Below are positions 12,690-24,006 of a DNA stretch of 64,000 nucleotides, in pieces. Within the stretch, counting starts at the first letter, position 1, and each line of letters opens with the position of its first letter. The position numbers were made by a program, and so were the translations under genes. The DNA is taken from assembly GCF_036850765.1 (NCBI RefSeq), contig NC_089498.1:48969795-49033794 (forward strand). The letters are read 5' to 3'. This DNA comes from Saccopteryx bilineata. Lineage: Eukaryota > Chordata > Mammalia > Chiroptera > Emballonuridae. The notes under the pieces were generated by a model. The model did not search any database, had not been told where the DNA came from, and saw nothing but the letters and a program-made list of their open reading frames with translations.

Positions 12690-13200
12690 TCATGGAAATG
12701 AATCAGTTGAAAACACTAAGTCCATCTGATAATGAAAAATAACATTTTCAGGTAAAGATTCATCTAGTGAATATTAGAGAAATATCAATTGTATTATTTA
12801 ATTTTAGTCATCTTCATGATTAAGGTTTTCATTTGAAATGTGATTACAGAATCCAAACTTGAAGAATTGCTCCCTCAGTAGACATATTGGATATAGACAA
12901 TGGAATCAAGTGCTTAGAATAGAATACCGAGCACAGCCATGTGCTGACAGCTCTGCGTTTCTGTGGTTATATATGCAGGTTAGTCTGCATGAAGAGAACA
13001 TGCAAAGGCAGCGAAAAGAGACACTTTTTTCCTTCTCTCCTGCAGCATTTGTGGCATGAACAAAGGGAGTGCCATCTTACCTGGATTACAATTGGCAATG
13101 AATATCTGTGAAACAGTACTCTTTCTGCTTTAGTATGTAAAATAGCTCTAGAAGATTTCCCTTCCCTATAACTTTGCCTTATGTTATTTAATTTAATCAA
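12690..13200. other. Intergenic, nothing recognised
   Basis: The short open frames here have no protein-like features. Confidence 0.4.
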
Positions 13201-13310
13201 TAGATATTTACTGAGCTTCTATTACATACCAGACAATTTTCCAAGCAATTGAAATCCAGCCATGAACAGATAAAAATCTTTACCCTTGTTGAGTTTACAT
13301 TCAAGACCTA
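13200..13310 (+). repeat. Ancient mammalian interspersed repeat fragment
   Basis: TTTACTGAGCTTCTATTACA and CCCTTGTTGAGTTTACATTC follow the frequent ancient repeat pattern of MIR/L2 age. The subfamily is not assigned. Confidence 0.45.
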
Positions 13311-13398
13311 GCCAATGGGCATATAGCTAATTTTCAACATCAATTTAACTAAGTATAACACTCTACCAGACAAGTAAGTAAAAACACAAATACTATAG

Positions 13399-13448
13399 AG
13401 CTGTGCTTCTCACACTTGAACTTGGACCCCACTTTGAGTAGCAAGGCT
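13399..13448 (+). repeat. MER5-like fragment, internally deleted
   Basis: TGTGCTTCTCACACTTGAAC joined directly to ACCCCACTTTGAGTAGCAAG resembles both ends of a MER5A-type hAT-Charlie element with the middle missing. Confidence 0.45.
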
Positions 13449-13522
13449 AAGGTAGAGACAATGAGTTTTAGAAATAAAGGGCCTAGATTTAAATTTTGAT
13501 TGTTGCTTTAGCAAGTTCCTTT

Positions 13523-13565
<43 letters not shown>
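13523..13565 (+). repeat. (GT)n microsatellite
   Basis: About 20 GT units next to a MIR. Confidence 0.97.
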
Positions 13566-13566
<1 letters not shown>

Positions 13567-13584
13567 GAAGACAATTATGGTAAT

Positions 13585-13800
13585 TATGATGATGTAGCTA
13601 CCATTTATTGATCATCAACTATGGGCTGATTCCTGAGCTAAGTTTTTGGCCTATATATTTTAATCCTCATCATAATCTTACAAAGTATGTATGACTGATC
13701 TCATTTACAGATTAAAAAAAAAACCCAACACCATTTGGAGAGGTTAAGGGGTTTATTTAAAGTTATTCACCCAAGCGGAGGTGGAAGCTGTGTTCTTGCT
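13585..13800 (+). repeat. MIR element
   Basis: CTACCATTTATTGATCATCA, TAATCCTCATCATAATCTTA and CTCATTTACAGATTAAAAAA follow the MIR consensus order. Confidence 0.75.
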
Positions 13801-13999
13801 CTTTGCTCAGTGAGTTCCCGTTTGTAAACTGAGGACTAAAAGTCAATGTGATGATGCATGTAGGACACCTAGGATTGTGCTTGATGTTTAGTAGGTGTCT
13901 CCATGGAGCAGATCAGATAGTGAAGTTTCTGTCTCCACCTCTTCCCGCCACAAGACAATGATTTATCTGTAAGTCCTGGGTCAACGTAAGATTTCTATG

Positions 14000-15100
14000 T
14001 GCACTTAATTTGTAAGGATGGAAAAAAGAATAGATGTGCAGAAATGCGAAGTTTGACTGTATTTATTTATTTATTTTTTAGAATTTAGGTTTGTTTATTC
14101 CTGCCTCAGTACTCTACCTCAGCAATCATATTTTTATTTACATGATGCCTATATTCAGAAAGACAGACTTAATAAGGTTAATGAAAATACATGTTCTTAT
14201 TTCTGTTGCTCTGTTTTCAGCTTATCTCAATTAATTGATTATCAAATGCCACTTCTTATTCAAACTTGACTGATGAAAGGTAAAATTCAGATGTTCAGGT
14301 CTGTGTAATCCTGAAGCATTCAGGATTGTTTTTTTGCACATATTAGATTCATTGCTTATTGATTAATAGGGGCAATTTTCTTTTCCTCTTCAAGGAAATG
14401 CTGAGTTTTATTTTAGAAAACAAATAGCTCAATGCAAAAGAAAAATTCTGAGAAGTAATAACAAAAATAACAAAGTGATTCTATGCAAAAACAAACAAAA
14501 ATGCTTGTAAGGAACCCAATAGCTACTTAACATTGCTCCCCCCCACAATCCTGAGGGCTGATATATACATATTCATAAGTAAGCTGGAAGGAGGGAGACC
14601 ATTCTAGAAGATGTATCAGAATCCCTGAGGTTGAAGTGAATATAGTTTGAAACTATAGTCACAGCTATATACCAGCAATAATTCTTATGAATATCTTGAA
14701 TAATAAACAAGAGAGACCGAAACATAAACTACACAACTTTACTAAGGCACATCAAAGACAACTTGAATAGAAGTCCAGACATACAATATTTTGAATAAGA
14801 AGATTCTATTGGAAATATTATTATTTCAGTTATTGAAAAGGCTTGATGTAATTTTAATGAAAATCTCAGTGAATGTTTTTGCAAATTTGTTTAAAATGTA
14901 AATTATACTAAGAAGAAAAGAATATTCTTTTTATTTGAGAATATTCAAGTCAGCATAATAGGACTTATCCAACTATATTTTAAAATGAATTTTAAGGCTA
15001 TTAAAATTTTTTTAAATGTGAAATTGTATAAAGATTGACCACAGATCTACAAAACAGAGAAGATGGGCCAAAAAAAGTATAAAATAACAAAATATGATGT
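14000..15100. other. Intergenic, nothing recognised
   Basis: AT-rich; no exon or clear repeat was seen. Confidence 0.45.
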
Positions 15101-15104
15101 GTAA

Positions 15105-15360
15105 TATAAATACAATATAGCCTGGCTGTCTCTCCCCATCCCTTTATCATATATAATTCTTTGGTGCCTGCCAAGTGACACAGGGACTTAGTCTTGCAGC
15201 TGCCCAAGACACGCCTCATATGTAAGTTTCCCTTAATACTGTAATCTCTATTAATTATCAGATTGGAGTGGCCTGCTTCTTCCTTTAGTCTTTTTCTGCC
15301 CTCCACTTACTGAGGTAGAATTCTAATTTGAGGGCTTACCCCTGGGTCTGTGTGTACAAA
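15105..15360 (+). repeat. LTR-like segment related to 10700-10890
   Basis: GCTGCCCAAGACACGCCTCA, ATGTAAGTTTCCCTTAATAC and TCTTTTTCTGCCCTCCACTT parallel the segment near 10760-10870 in the same order and strand. This suggests two LTRs of one ERV family. The intervening 4 kb holds MIR and microsatellites rather than retroviral genes. Confidence 0.45.
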
Positions 15361-15899
15361 AACTTGATATTAGATGTCAAAAGAATAAAGTTTTTAAGTT
15401 AACAAACATTATTAATCAGCTATTATGTAGCAACAATAGCTAAGTGCTGGGTACACAGTCCAAGGTACCTTGATATAAATCTCAAGCTCTTGAAAGCATT
15501 CATAATCAAAGGAGATGTTACCGACTTCATGCTCTATGGCAAGTTAGGTTGATCTCAACATGATATGTTTACTGATTATTTCATTTAAACGAAGCAGAAA
15601 AATCTGAACCAACATTTAGTTACCAGGGTTTTATCAGCTTCCAGAGCACTATCAGTGGTTTCAAATGGCATGTTTATTATGAATAGGAAATGCTGGCTTT
15701 CCTCCCACTTTTAGGCCACACTGAATGTGACACTTCACACAACCATTGGTTCCTTAGTGACAGGTTCTTATGATGGCTTTTGGAAAGGAGAGAGAAGCAG
15801 GGTTCTTTGCAGGTGATTGCCTAGTAGTACTTGAGACTGTGCCATTCTGGACACAAAATTTGACTGTAACACTGGCTTCAACTCAGCCTTCCAGAACAC

Positions 15900-16390
15900 A
15901 ATGATCAGGATAGCCTACTGGTGAAGGACAAATGTGGCAACACCAGGTGCTGATAACTCAGAAATGCTGCTAAATTGCTAAAATCAAGTAGGCTGAGGCA
16001 TAAGGAAATGATTCTGCTCTTGTTTTAAAAGTGTAAGAATAAAATGCTTGAACTTTTCAGTCTTGCATCCATGCTTGGACATACATCAGACCTCCAGATA
16101 ACCCTCTGAGTAACCACTGAAGGACTCACATATCCAGACCACTGACCAGCCTTTATCCAGATCCCCAGATGTGACCAGACCACCTGGAATCCATCCTCCA
16201 GACACCTGACATCAGACTGATAATCTTCCTGGACCACTCCTAGAGCTAAAAAAATCTCCTTTTATTATAAAAACTCTTAACTTCTCTTTCTTCTTTAAAA
16301 CATTTCTGGGTTTTTGGCCGGTTGTATTTCCAGTTTGCACATCCTAAGACTCTTGAATAAATTATCATTTATTTATAAATACATAAATGA
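15900..16390 (+). repeat. Possible LTR-like segment
   Basis: A C-rich, Cys-poor non-coding stretch with repeated CCAGA-type words is followed by CTTTTATTATAAAAACTCTT and a polyadenylation-like GAATAAATTATC. This layout is LTR-like but no family is recognised. Confidence 0.3.
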
Positions 16391-17583
16391 TTATCATACA
16401 ATATGTAAAGAGAAAAAGATAAATGTCAAAGGACTAAAATGAGAAAATAAACTGTATTGGCCTATGATCTTAGAGCAAAAGCATTAATATAGTTAGCAAA
16501 AAAGAATCAGTATAAAACATTCTCAAATACTGAGGTGATTGGAAGCCTATCCAAAACTGACACCGTTAGTCATGAATAGAAATCTGAACTCAGACCCAGC
16601 TCTAAGTTTTTGTTCTATTACTATGCCTTGCAATGAAGAAAAAATAAAGGATGAGAAATAAATAGTAGGGGGGGAAATCTTCCAATCAGCCCATGTTTAT
16701 ATTTTCTATATAGACTAACCAAGATTATAAGATCAATAAGTATTTTAAACTATTTTAAGGGTCAAGATTGTTTTTAAGAGCTCATATGTTTGGCCGTGCT
16801 ATTTCTTACTTTTTACCTCAACCACTTCAGATTGAAAGTGCAGTTATCTAAATTAATTCCCCACTAATCAGTCTATATGAATTCCCAAAATGTGCTATTC
16901 CTTTCAAACAGGAAGAGCTATATCGTTGATCATTTGCAACAAGGGTCCAAGAGATACTTTTGAATGAGGTCATTTACCTTAATAACTTGGGAACATATAA
17001 GAATGACTTTGTGCTAGTGTCTTTTTACAGAACAAGTGGCAGGCAAATGTCCCTCAAGTAGCCACCTTACTGTGTCCTTGATGATCATAGCTCCTCCAGA
17101 CAGATTTGTCTTTCTGATTCCATCATGCTGTTTATTAAAGGCTATAATAGAGATTCCAGAAAGAGCTTTTAATTGTTAACAAGTATAGGTAGCTCATTTA
17201 GAGGTGATGTAAATGAAATCAAATCTTGACGTAGAGAAAAAAAGGTAACCAAACAAGTCCAAGAGGAAAAACCTCCCCATCACATACTAATTATTCTTGA
17301 AGGCATACCTTGATATTTTGATATGAGGGTGGAAATTCAGGGAATGGTAACACCTTATTAAATATAGAAGGATATTTTTAATAATACAGGTCTGTCATAT
17401 CATGATGAACAAACACTTTTTGAAGAGAAACTCAGAAATAAACTTGATTCTGATTTAGGAATTAAGCCCTCTGTTGGTTACATCAAAGGCTAAAAATTAT
17501 GAGAAGCTCCTTATGTTGGATGAGATCAGGGAATAAGTAGTCACAAAACCGAGACTTAGATATTTCAGCTCTAATGTAAGTTT
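16391..17583. other. Intergenic, nothing recognised
   Basis: No supported exon or repeat beyond scattered AT-rich tracts. Confidence 0.4.
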
Positions 17584-17598
17584 GAGAATGGGAGCCTT

Positions 17599-19537
17599 GA
17601 GATGACGTCAGAGTAATGGCGCGGTAGGAACTGATACTGATAAATCTCCCCCAAAACTCAACAAGATCTTCAACCAGAAACAGAAAAACCTATCCTTGGA
17701 GCCTCCAGATGTTTCGCAATACACCTGAAGGTATAGTCGAGCAAAAAATTGGCTAAATATATAATCAAACCCCGAAGGAAATAGGGAGTAAGAAATGCTC
17801 CGCCTTCCTCACTAACCTAAACAGGGCTGCTTTCACTGGGAACTGAGAATATAGAAACTAAGGCGGGCAAAGGGGGTGAATAGATCCAGGCCGCAGCACA
17901 AACGGCCGAACCAGGCTGTAGCACGGAGATCCAAGCCGAGGAAAAACTGTGCCTGTGGCAACCCAGTCAATACAAGCTAACACTCGTGCCAAACCCAGAC
18001 AAAGAATGACAAGTGGGGCAGCCATTTTCCCCGATCTCCTGGTCAGCACGTGCAGATAGTGGGCGAGAGATTCCTTCAAAAGCCCCGGGAGTGGGCGCCC
18101 GTGTTATCCCACAGAGAGGCAGAGTCAGAGGCCTTTGTGTGGGCCAAAAGCGGAATCTTGGGCTGCCCCAGCACCCTGAAAAAGCCACGCATGGGGAGGG
18201 AGCGAGAGCCAATTACAACGCTGGAACTTTTCCGTGCGGGAGGGGGTTTCACTCAAAGTGTGAGGCGGCCAGCCTGATATCCTGGCCTGCATGCACAGAG
18301 AGTGGGCAAGAGATTCCTCCCAGCACCTCAGAAGTGGGTGCCCGTGTTATCCCAGAGAGGGGCAGAGTCAGAGGCCTCTGTGAGGGCTGAAAGCGGAATC
18401 TTGGGCCGCCTCAGCACCCTGAAAAAGCCACGCATGAGGAGGGAGTGAGAGCCAATTCCAATGCTGGAACTTTTCTGTGCGGGCAGGGGTTTCACTCAGA
18501 GGGTGAGACTGCTGGCCTGAGATCCTGGTCTGTGCACAGATAGTGAGCAGGAGTTTCTTCCAAGTGCCCTGGGAGTGGGTGCTTGCCCATGTTACCGGAC
18601 AGAGTGGCAGAGCCAGAGGTCTTTGAGTGGGTGGAAGCCTCGCCTGATTATGCTAGTAGCTCTGACTGACTGAGCCTTACCCAGAGCCCTGTGCTGAGTG
18701 GGAATAGAGTGGGGAGTTGCCAGCTCTTTGAGCCTCTTACTATCCAGGCAGAGGCAGCAGCAACCCATAGCTGAATTATCAGGTTACTAATTGAGGAAGG
18801 AAAGACTAGGAGAGAGGCTCCAGGAACACGGACTCTCTCACTGTCGGAGCCTATAAATGCTAATGAGCCTCAACTGCCAACGAGACTGAAGCACAATACA
18901 TGACATCACCATAGAGACTTATCAACTGCAAACCTCTACCTGAGCATGCCAAAGGGGCAGAACCTGGGGTACAGAGTCACTGACCAGGAAGAGGGAGAGA
19001 AAAGAAAAAGCAAGAAGATAACCTCTCAAAATCAAGAATAATCCGCAGACTTTATAACCTATCCCATTTTATTATATTTGTTCGTTTGTTTCTCTTATCT
19101 TCATTCCTAATTTTTTTTTTCCTCCTCCAATTTGGTTGTTTAACTCTCTGCCGGTCTTACTCTCTCCTCTCCTTGAACTACACTACCCATAAGTGTTACA
19201 TCTCCCATTATCTTTTCTTTCCTCTTTCTTTCTCTCTATGAGGGTTGCACTCCAAAACCCTTAACTCTTTATCTCTCTCTCCTCTTTTTTCTTCTTTTAA
19301 TGCTTCCCTCTTTTTTTCTCTCTCTCTCTTTCTTTTCTCCCTCTATATTAGTTTCTTCCTTTCTCCTTTACATCTCCTCTCATTCAAACCTCAATAATGA
19401 ACAAATTATCTTATCTGGGACTCAAACTTATGTTTGTGGCATTTTGGGGGGTTTTTACTTCACCTTTTTAACTCACTAACAGTGCTCCTATCCCTTGCTC
19501 TCCATTTTATCTAGCTCTTGTTCCATTAAATACAATA
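17599..19537 (+). mobile_element. L1 insertion carrying only the 5' end (5' UTR)
   Basis: It starts GAGATGACGTCAGAGTAATG and is rich in CpG, like an L1 5' UTR, and includes tandem monomers at 18033-18600. Pyrimidine-rich sequence follows and the element stops after CCATTAAATACAATA. A 15-base duplication GAGAATGGGAGCCTT flanks it at 17584-17598 and 19538-19552, so this is a complete integration event lacking ORF1, ORF2, the normal 3' UTR and a poly(A) tail. The L1 identity is inferred from composition, monomers and flanking duplication. Confidence 0.75.
18033..18640 (+). repeat. Tandem 243-base monomers in the L1 promoter region
   Basis: Unit starts are GATCTCCTGG at 18033, GATATCCTGG at 18276 and GAGATCCTGG at 18519, a constant spacing of 243. 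Units share GCAGAGTCAGAGGCC, AGCGGAATCTTGGGC and CCCTGAAAAAGCCACGCATG. The third unit is partial and diverges after about 18620. Monomeric L1 promoters are known in mouse. Confidence 0.85.
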
Positions 19538-19552
19538 GAGAATGGGAGCCTT

Positions 19553-20453
19553 ATAGTATTGATGTTGTGTGGGAGAAGATGATGGGGCAAAGGGACTGGA
19601 AAGTGAAATTTTATTAGTAATATAGTATTTAAATAGGTTGAGTTTAATGTGGACACATTAGAAAAGAGATAAACATTAAAAGCTAAAATGGGGATATTAA
19701 TTAGATATATATTATGGTCTTAGGGAAAATGAATTGCACTTAGCAAAAAAATCAATATATAGTATTCTTAAATATAAATTACATGATCAAGATTGGAGAA
19801 TATCAATGATTAATATATAGCAAACAAGAAATAAGAAAATAGGAAGGAAACACTTTATAGATAAATTCTTAGAATACCTATAAACCAAACATGATGTTCT
19901 GATTTACAAAAACATTGTTTATGAGACAATAATCGAAATCTAAACATTGCCTGGATTTTTGATAATATTAAGGACTTTTTTATTTGTTTGTTTTTTAGGC
20001 ATATTACTGATGTTGTGGTTCTGTTTTTCAATATTCTTATGTTTTAAAGCTATATAATAAAATGTTTTTAGATGATATGGTATCTAGAAGTCTGCTTTAA
20101 AACAATTTGTGTTGGTTGTAGTGTGCTATATAAGAAACACAATTGATTGGTCATATATTAATAATTATTTAAGATAGGTATTTTGGGATTCTTCTATTTT
20201 CTCAATTTTTTTATTTGAAAAAATAAAATTTTTTTAAAGAAATAATTAATAAGATGAAGTAAATCAAACTCAGGGAGTTGTAAGTTTTATATTGAGTTTA
20301 AGAATATATTTTATAATAATTAAAGATCCCAAATATGTTTGCTATTTATATGTTATTGTAAGAGAATCTGACATGTTAAAGGAATGGACAGATTAGCCAC
20401 CTGGAGAAAAACAATTAATTGTTAAATTATTTTTTTAAATAAAAATTGTTAAA
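19553..20453. other. Intergenic, nothing recognised
   Basis: Very AT-rich; no gene or named repeat was seen. Confidence 0.45.
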
Positions 20454-20778
20454 GCCTGACCAGGCAGTGGCACAGTGGATAGAGTGTCAGACTGGGATGC
20501 CAAGGACCCAGGTTCGAGACCCCAAGGTCGCCAGCTTGAGTGCAGGCTCATCTGGTTTGAGCAAAAGCTCACCAGCTTGGACCTGAGGTCTCTGGCTCGA
20601 GCAAGGGGTTACTCAGTCTGCTGAAGGCCCATGGTCAAGGCACATAAAGCAATCAATGAACAACTAAGGTGTCGCAACGAAAAACTGATAGTTGATGTTT
20701 CTCATCTCTCTCTGTTCCTGTCTCTCTGTCCCTCTCTCTGACTTTCTCTCTGTAAAAAATAATAAATAAATAAATACA
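20454..20778 (+). mobile_element. Long bat SINE (B-type), near full length
   Basis: The head GCCTGACCAGGCAGTGGCAC, B box GGTTCGAGACC and the long body with repeated CACCAGCTTGG-type words are followed by a CT-rich tail and (AAT/AAAT)n. Confidence 0.92.
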
Positions 20779-21054
20779 TTAACTATAGAGGCACATAGTA
20801 ATAAGCTTCAATAACATAAATAACAGCTCCAATGTGTCTGCCTCCACCATGCAATAGAGAAGATAAGAGAAGCATATTTTCTCATATCTTGGCTTCCTTG
20901 AATTTAGAATTTACAAAAGTAGCAGTAGTGATAAAAACACAGCACACATACTTAAAATACAAAACAAAAAGGTAAAAGTGGCATAAAAGGTAAAATTGTA
21001 CTGTGTAGAATGGAAGCATGTGAACAATTTATTTGTATTAAAACTTGATTTGTT

Positions 21055-21260
21055 GATGTGGAATACTAGACAAACGTGGGTTTTGGAGTCAAGCAGACCG
21101 GAATTCAGATCCTGTTTCTAATATTTGCCATGGGTTTTTTGCAGACAGTGTACTCTCAGCATCCTTTGTAAAATTGTTACAATATTACCAATTTTTTAGT
21201 ATTTTTATAGGAATTGTGATGTCATAAATATAAAGTATTCAGCAGATTGTTAGTTTTCCC
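21055..21260 (+). repeat. MIR-like fragment
   Basis: GTGGGTTTTGGAGTCAAGCA and GACCGGAATTCAGATCCTGT match the 5' half of MIR. Confidence 0.6.
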
Positions 21261-21784
21261 TTCCTTCACTTGTGAACTTCTTTAGGACTTTCTTTTGTAA
21301 AGATCAGATCTTCACAATTCTTAACACAGGGGTTTAACATGCTGAGTAAAATGAGCACAAGTACCATCAGTTAAATAAAATGTAAATGCCCTGCATTAAA
21401 AGGGAAAGCTCAATCACCTCTCCAAATGTACCCTCTAGTGGCAGATTTAGGTAACTGCATAGTTTCAATAAAATTTCTTTAGTTCAAATAGATTGCAAAT
21501 GTGAAAATATATTTTTTAAATAACAAATGCCATATTGATGAAAGTGCCAAAATGTGTTAAAATAAAATAATTAGATGGAAACAAATTGGTTCCTTGGACT
21601 GGCTCTATCTTGGCTCCATAATTGTAAGCAAATTTTGGCTCTCCATTTTTATTAATGTGAGTTAACTAGTTTACTTAAACTTAATCAGGCTTTAAAAAAC
21701 TATTTTATAGTAATCAAATCACAAAAAGACCTGAAAATCCAGAATATTAATTCTTTATTTGTGCAAAAAAATTACCTGCTATTA

Positions 21785-21930
21785 CCTGACCAGGAGGTGA
21801 CTTAGTGAATAGAGTGTCAGACTGGAATGTGGAGGACTCAGGAATGAAGAATTGATGTTTCTCATCTCTCTCTCCCTTCCTGTCTGTCTGTCCCTCTCTC
21901 TGACTCTCTCTGTCTCTGCCAAAAAAAAAA
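21785..21930 (+). mobile_element. B-type SINE with large internal deletion
   Basis: The head (CCTGACCAGGAGGTGACTTA) joins almost directly to the 3' part (GAATTGATGTTTCTCATCTC). The target duplication AAAAATTACCTGCTATT flanks it, near 21767-21783 and 21931-21947. Confidence 0.85.
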
Positions 21931-22189
21931 AATTACCTGCTATTTAGTAGATCAGACACTTAAATTGGCTGCTCTACAAACTTCCCACTTAGTAGGCTAG
22001 TCTATCCTGAAGCTAGGTTACTACAAGATTGTCTGATATATAAGAAAAAAGAAAAATAATCATAATAGAGAGTTCCTTAGAGCTATAAAAATAAGGGGTA
22101 ATATTGAATGAATGCTACCAATGGTCATGCATTAACTATGTTAGAATATCTGGCATAGGGAAGCCACTCAATAGATATTTGTTCAATAA

Positions 22190-22290
22190 ATGATTTAGGA
22201 AATCCTCATAACAACCTTATGAGGGAAACATGGTTATTATTTCTACTGGAAAAAATTGAGGCTCAGAAAGATAACTTTTTCCATATGATT
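22190..22290 (+). repeat. MIR, 5' portion, split by two SINEs
   Basis: AATCCTCATAACAACCTTAT and TTGAGGCTCAGAAAGATAAC are MIR core. The element appears to resume at 23011-23090 after two SINE insertions. Confidence 0.65.
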
Positions 22291-22619
22291 CTTTTTTTTT
22301 TCTGTGACAGAGACAGAGAGAGTCAGAGAGAGGGACAGATAGGGACAAACAGGAAGGGAGAGAGATGAGAAGCATCAATTATTTATTGTGGCACCTTAGT
22401 TGTTCATTGATTGATTTCTCATATGTGCCTTGATTGGGGGGCTACAGCAGAGCAAGTGACCCCTTGCTCAATCAAGCCAGCAACCTTGGGCTCAAGCTGG
22501 TGAGCCTTGCTCAAACCAGATGAGCCCACACTCAAGCCGGCGACCTCGTGGTTTCGAACTTGGGTCTTCTGTGTCCCAGTCAGACATTCTATCCATTGCG
22601 CCACCGCCTGGTCAGGCTA
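22291..22619 (-). mobile_element. B-type bat SINE, minus orientation
   Basis: T-rich start, GAGACAGAGAGAGTCAGAGA block, then GTTTCGAACTTGGGTCTTCT (antisense B box) and CGCCACCGCCTGGTCAGGC (antisense head). Confidence 0.9.
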
Positions 22620-22624
22620 ATAAT

Positions 22625-23010
22625 TTATTTTATTTTATTTTTCTATAGAGACATTAAGAGAGACAGACACTGACAAACAGGAGGGGAGGGAGATGAGAAG
22701 CATCAATTCTTCAATGCAGCACCTTAGTTGTTCACTGATTGCTTTCTCATATGTGCCTTGCCAGAGGCTAGAGCAGAGCGTGTAACCCCTTGCTCAAGCC
22801 AGCACACTTGGGTTTCAAGCCAGTGAAACTTTGGGCTCAAGTCAGTGACCATGAGGTCATGTCTATGATCCCACACTCCAGCCAAGAACCCTGCACTTAA
22901 GCTGGTCTGGATGAGCCCGTGCTCAAGCCGGCAACCTCGGGGTTTTGAATCTAAGTCTTCTGCATCCCAGTCTGACATACTATTGATTGTGCTACCACCT
23001 GGTCAGGCTG
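22625..23010 (-). mobile_element. B-type bat SINE, minus orientation, second in tandem
   Basis: Same structure as the preceding element, ending in ACCACCTGGTCAGGCTGATA. Confidence 0.88.
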
Positions 23011-23090
23011 ATAAATTGTTGATACATATCTTGAACTCAGGTCACTCTGACTTTCTAGTTCATGTTTACAATAATTTTGCTATACTGCTT
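23011..23090 (+). repeat. MIR, 3' portion after SINE insertions
   Basis: TTGAACTCAGGTCACTCTGA continues the MIR 3' consensus from the piece before 22290. Confidence 0.55.
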
Positions 23091-23503
23091 TCTTGAAAAC
23101 ATACATACTCTTCTCTACCTTCAAATTGGTTAGAATACACTCAATTTTATGTTATCATATATTCATACTCAGTGGGGAGGGTGAACAATGTTGCCTCTAA
23201 TGTGATATTTGACCATCTCTGAACACAATTTTTGTTGTCACAACTTGGAGTATATGTGTACTACTAGAATCTGGTGGGTAGAAGACAGAGATGCTGTTAA
23301 ATATCTAACAATACCCAGGACAATAAAAATTATCTGGTCAAAAATGTCAACAGTTTTAGGGTTAAGAAATCCTGATTTCCAGGAAATGAAGGGGAAGAGA
23401 TATGTTACATAATACTACTGTACTAGTACCAGTAAAACCACAGTAGTATAAACTATAGGAAAATAAGACACAGTTATTTAAAAAATAACAATTAAAGAAA
23501 TAA

Positions 23504-23882
23504 GCCTGCCCAGGTAGTAGCACAGTGAGAGTGTTGGCCTGGGATGCTGAGGACCCAGGTTTGAGGCCCTGAGGTTGCCTGCTTGAGCGCGGGTTCATTC
23601 GGCTTGAACACGGGCTCACCAGTTTGAATGAGGGGTCGCTGGATTGAGTGTGAGATCGTGGACATGACCCCATGGTCACTGGTTTGAGCCCAGGGGTGGC
23701 TGCTTTGAAGCCCTAGGCTGCTGACTTGAGCAGGAGGTCACTGGCTTAGCTGTAGCCCCCAGTCAGGACATATATAAGAGAACAGTCAATGAACAGCTAA
23801 CGTACTGCAACAAAGAATTGATGCTTCTCATCTATCTCCCTTCCTGTCTGTCTGTACCTATCTGTCCCTCTCTCTGTCTCTG

Positions 23883-23883
<1 letters not shown>
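23504..23883 (+). mobile_element. B-type bat SINE
   Basis: GCCTGCCCAGGTAGTAGCAC head and GGTTTGAGGCCCTGAGGTTG, with a long body of GGTCACTGG-like words and a CT-rich tail. Confidence 0.9.

Positions 23884-23926
<43 letters not shown>
23884..23926 (+). repeat. (CA)n microsatellite in a SINE tail
   Basis: About 21 CA units grown from the tail of the adjoining SINE. Confidence 0.97.
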
Positions 23927-23927
<1 letters not shown>

Positions 23928-24006
23928 TCCCAAATAAAAGAAAGGGAAGAGGTCATCTATACACCTATAGAGATAAGAGACAGATCAAGCAATAAAAAGT
24001 GAATGC

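Noticed and set aside
18013..18390. 125-residue open frame with repeated SARADSGREIP-like words
   Set aside because: The protein repeat reflects tandem L1 promoter monomers; no start context or known domain.
22291..23010. Direct repeats as a CRISPR array
   Set aside because: The similarity is between two SINE copies; there are no short uniform repeats with unique spacers, and the genome is mammalian.
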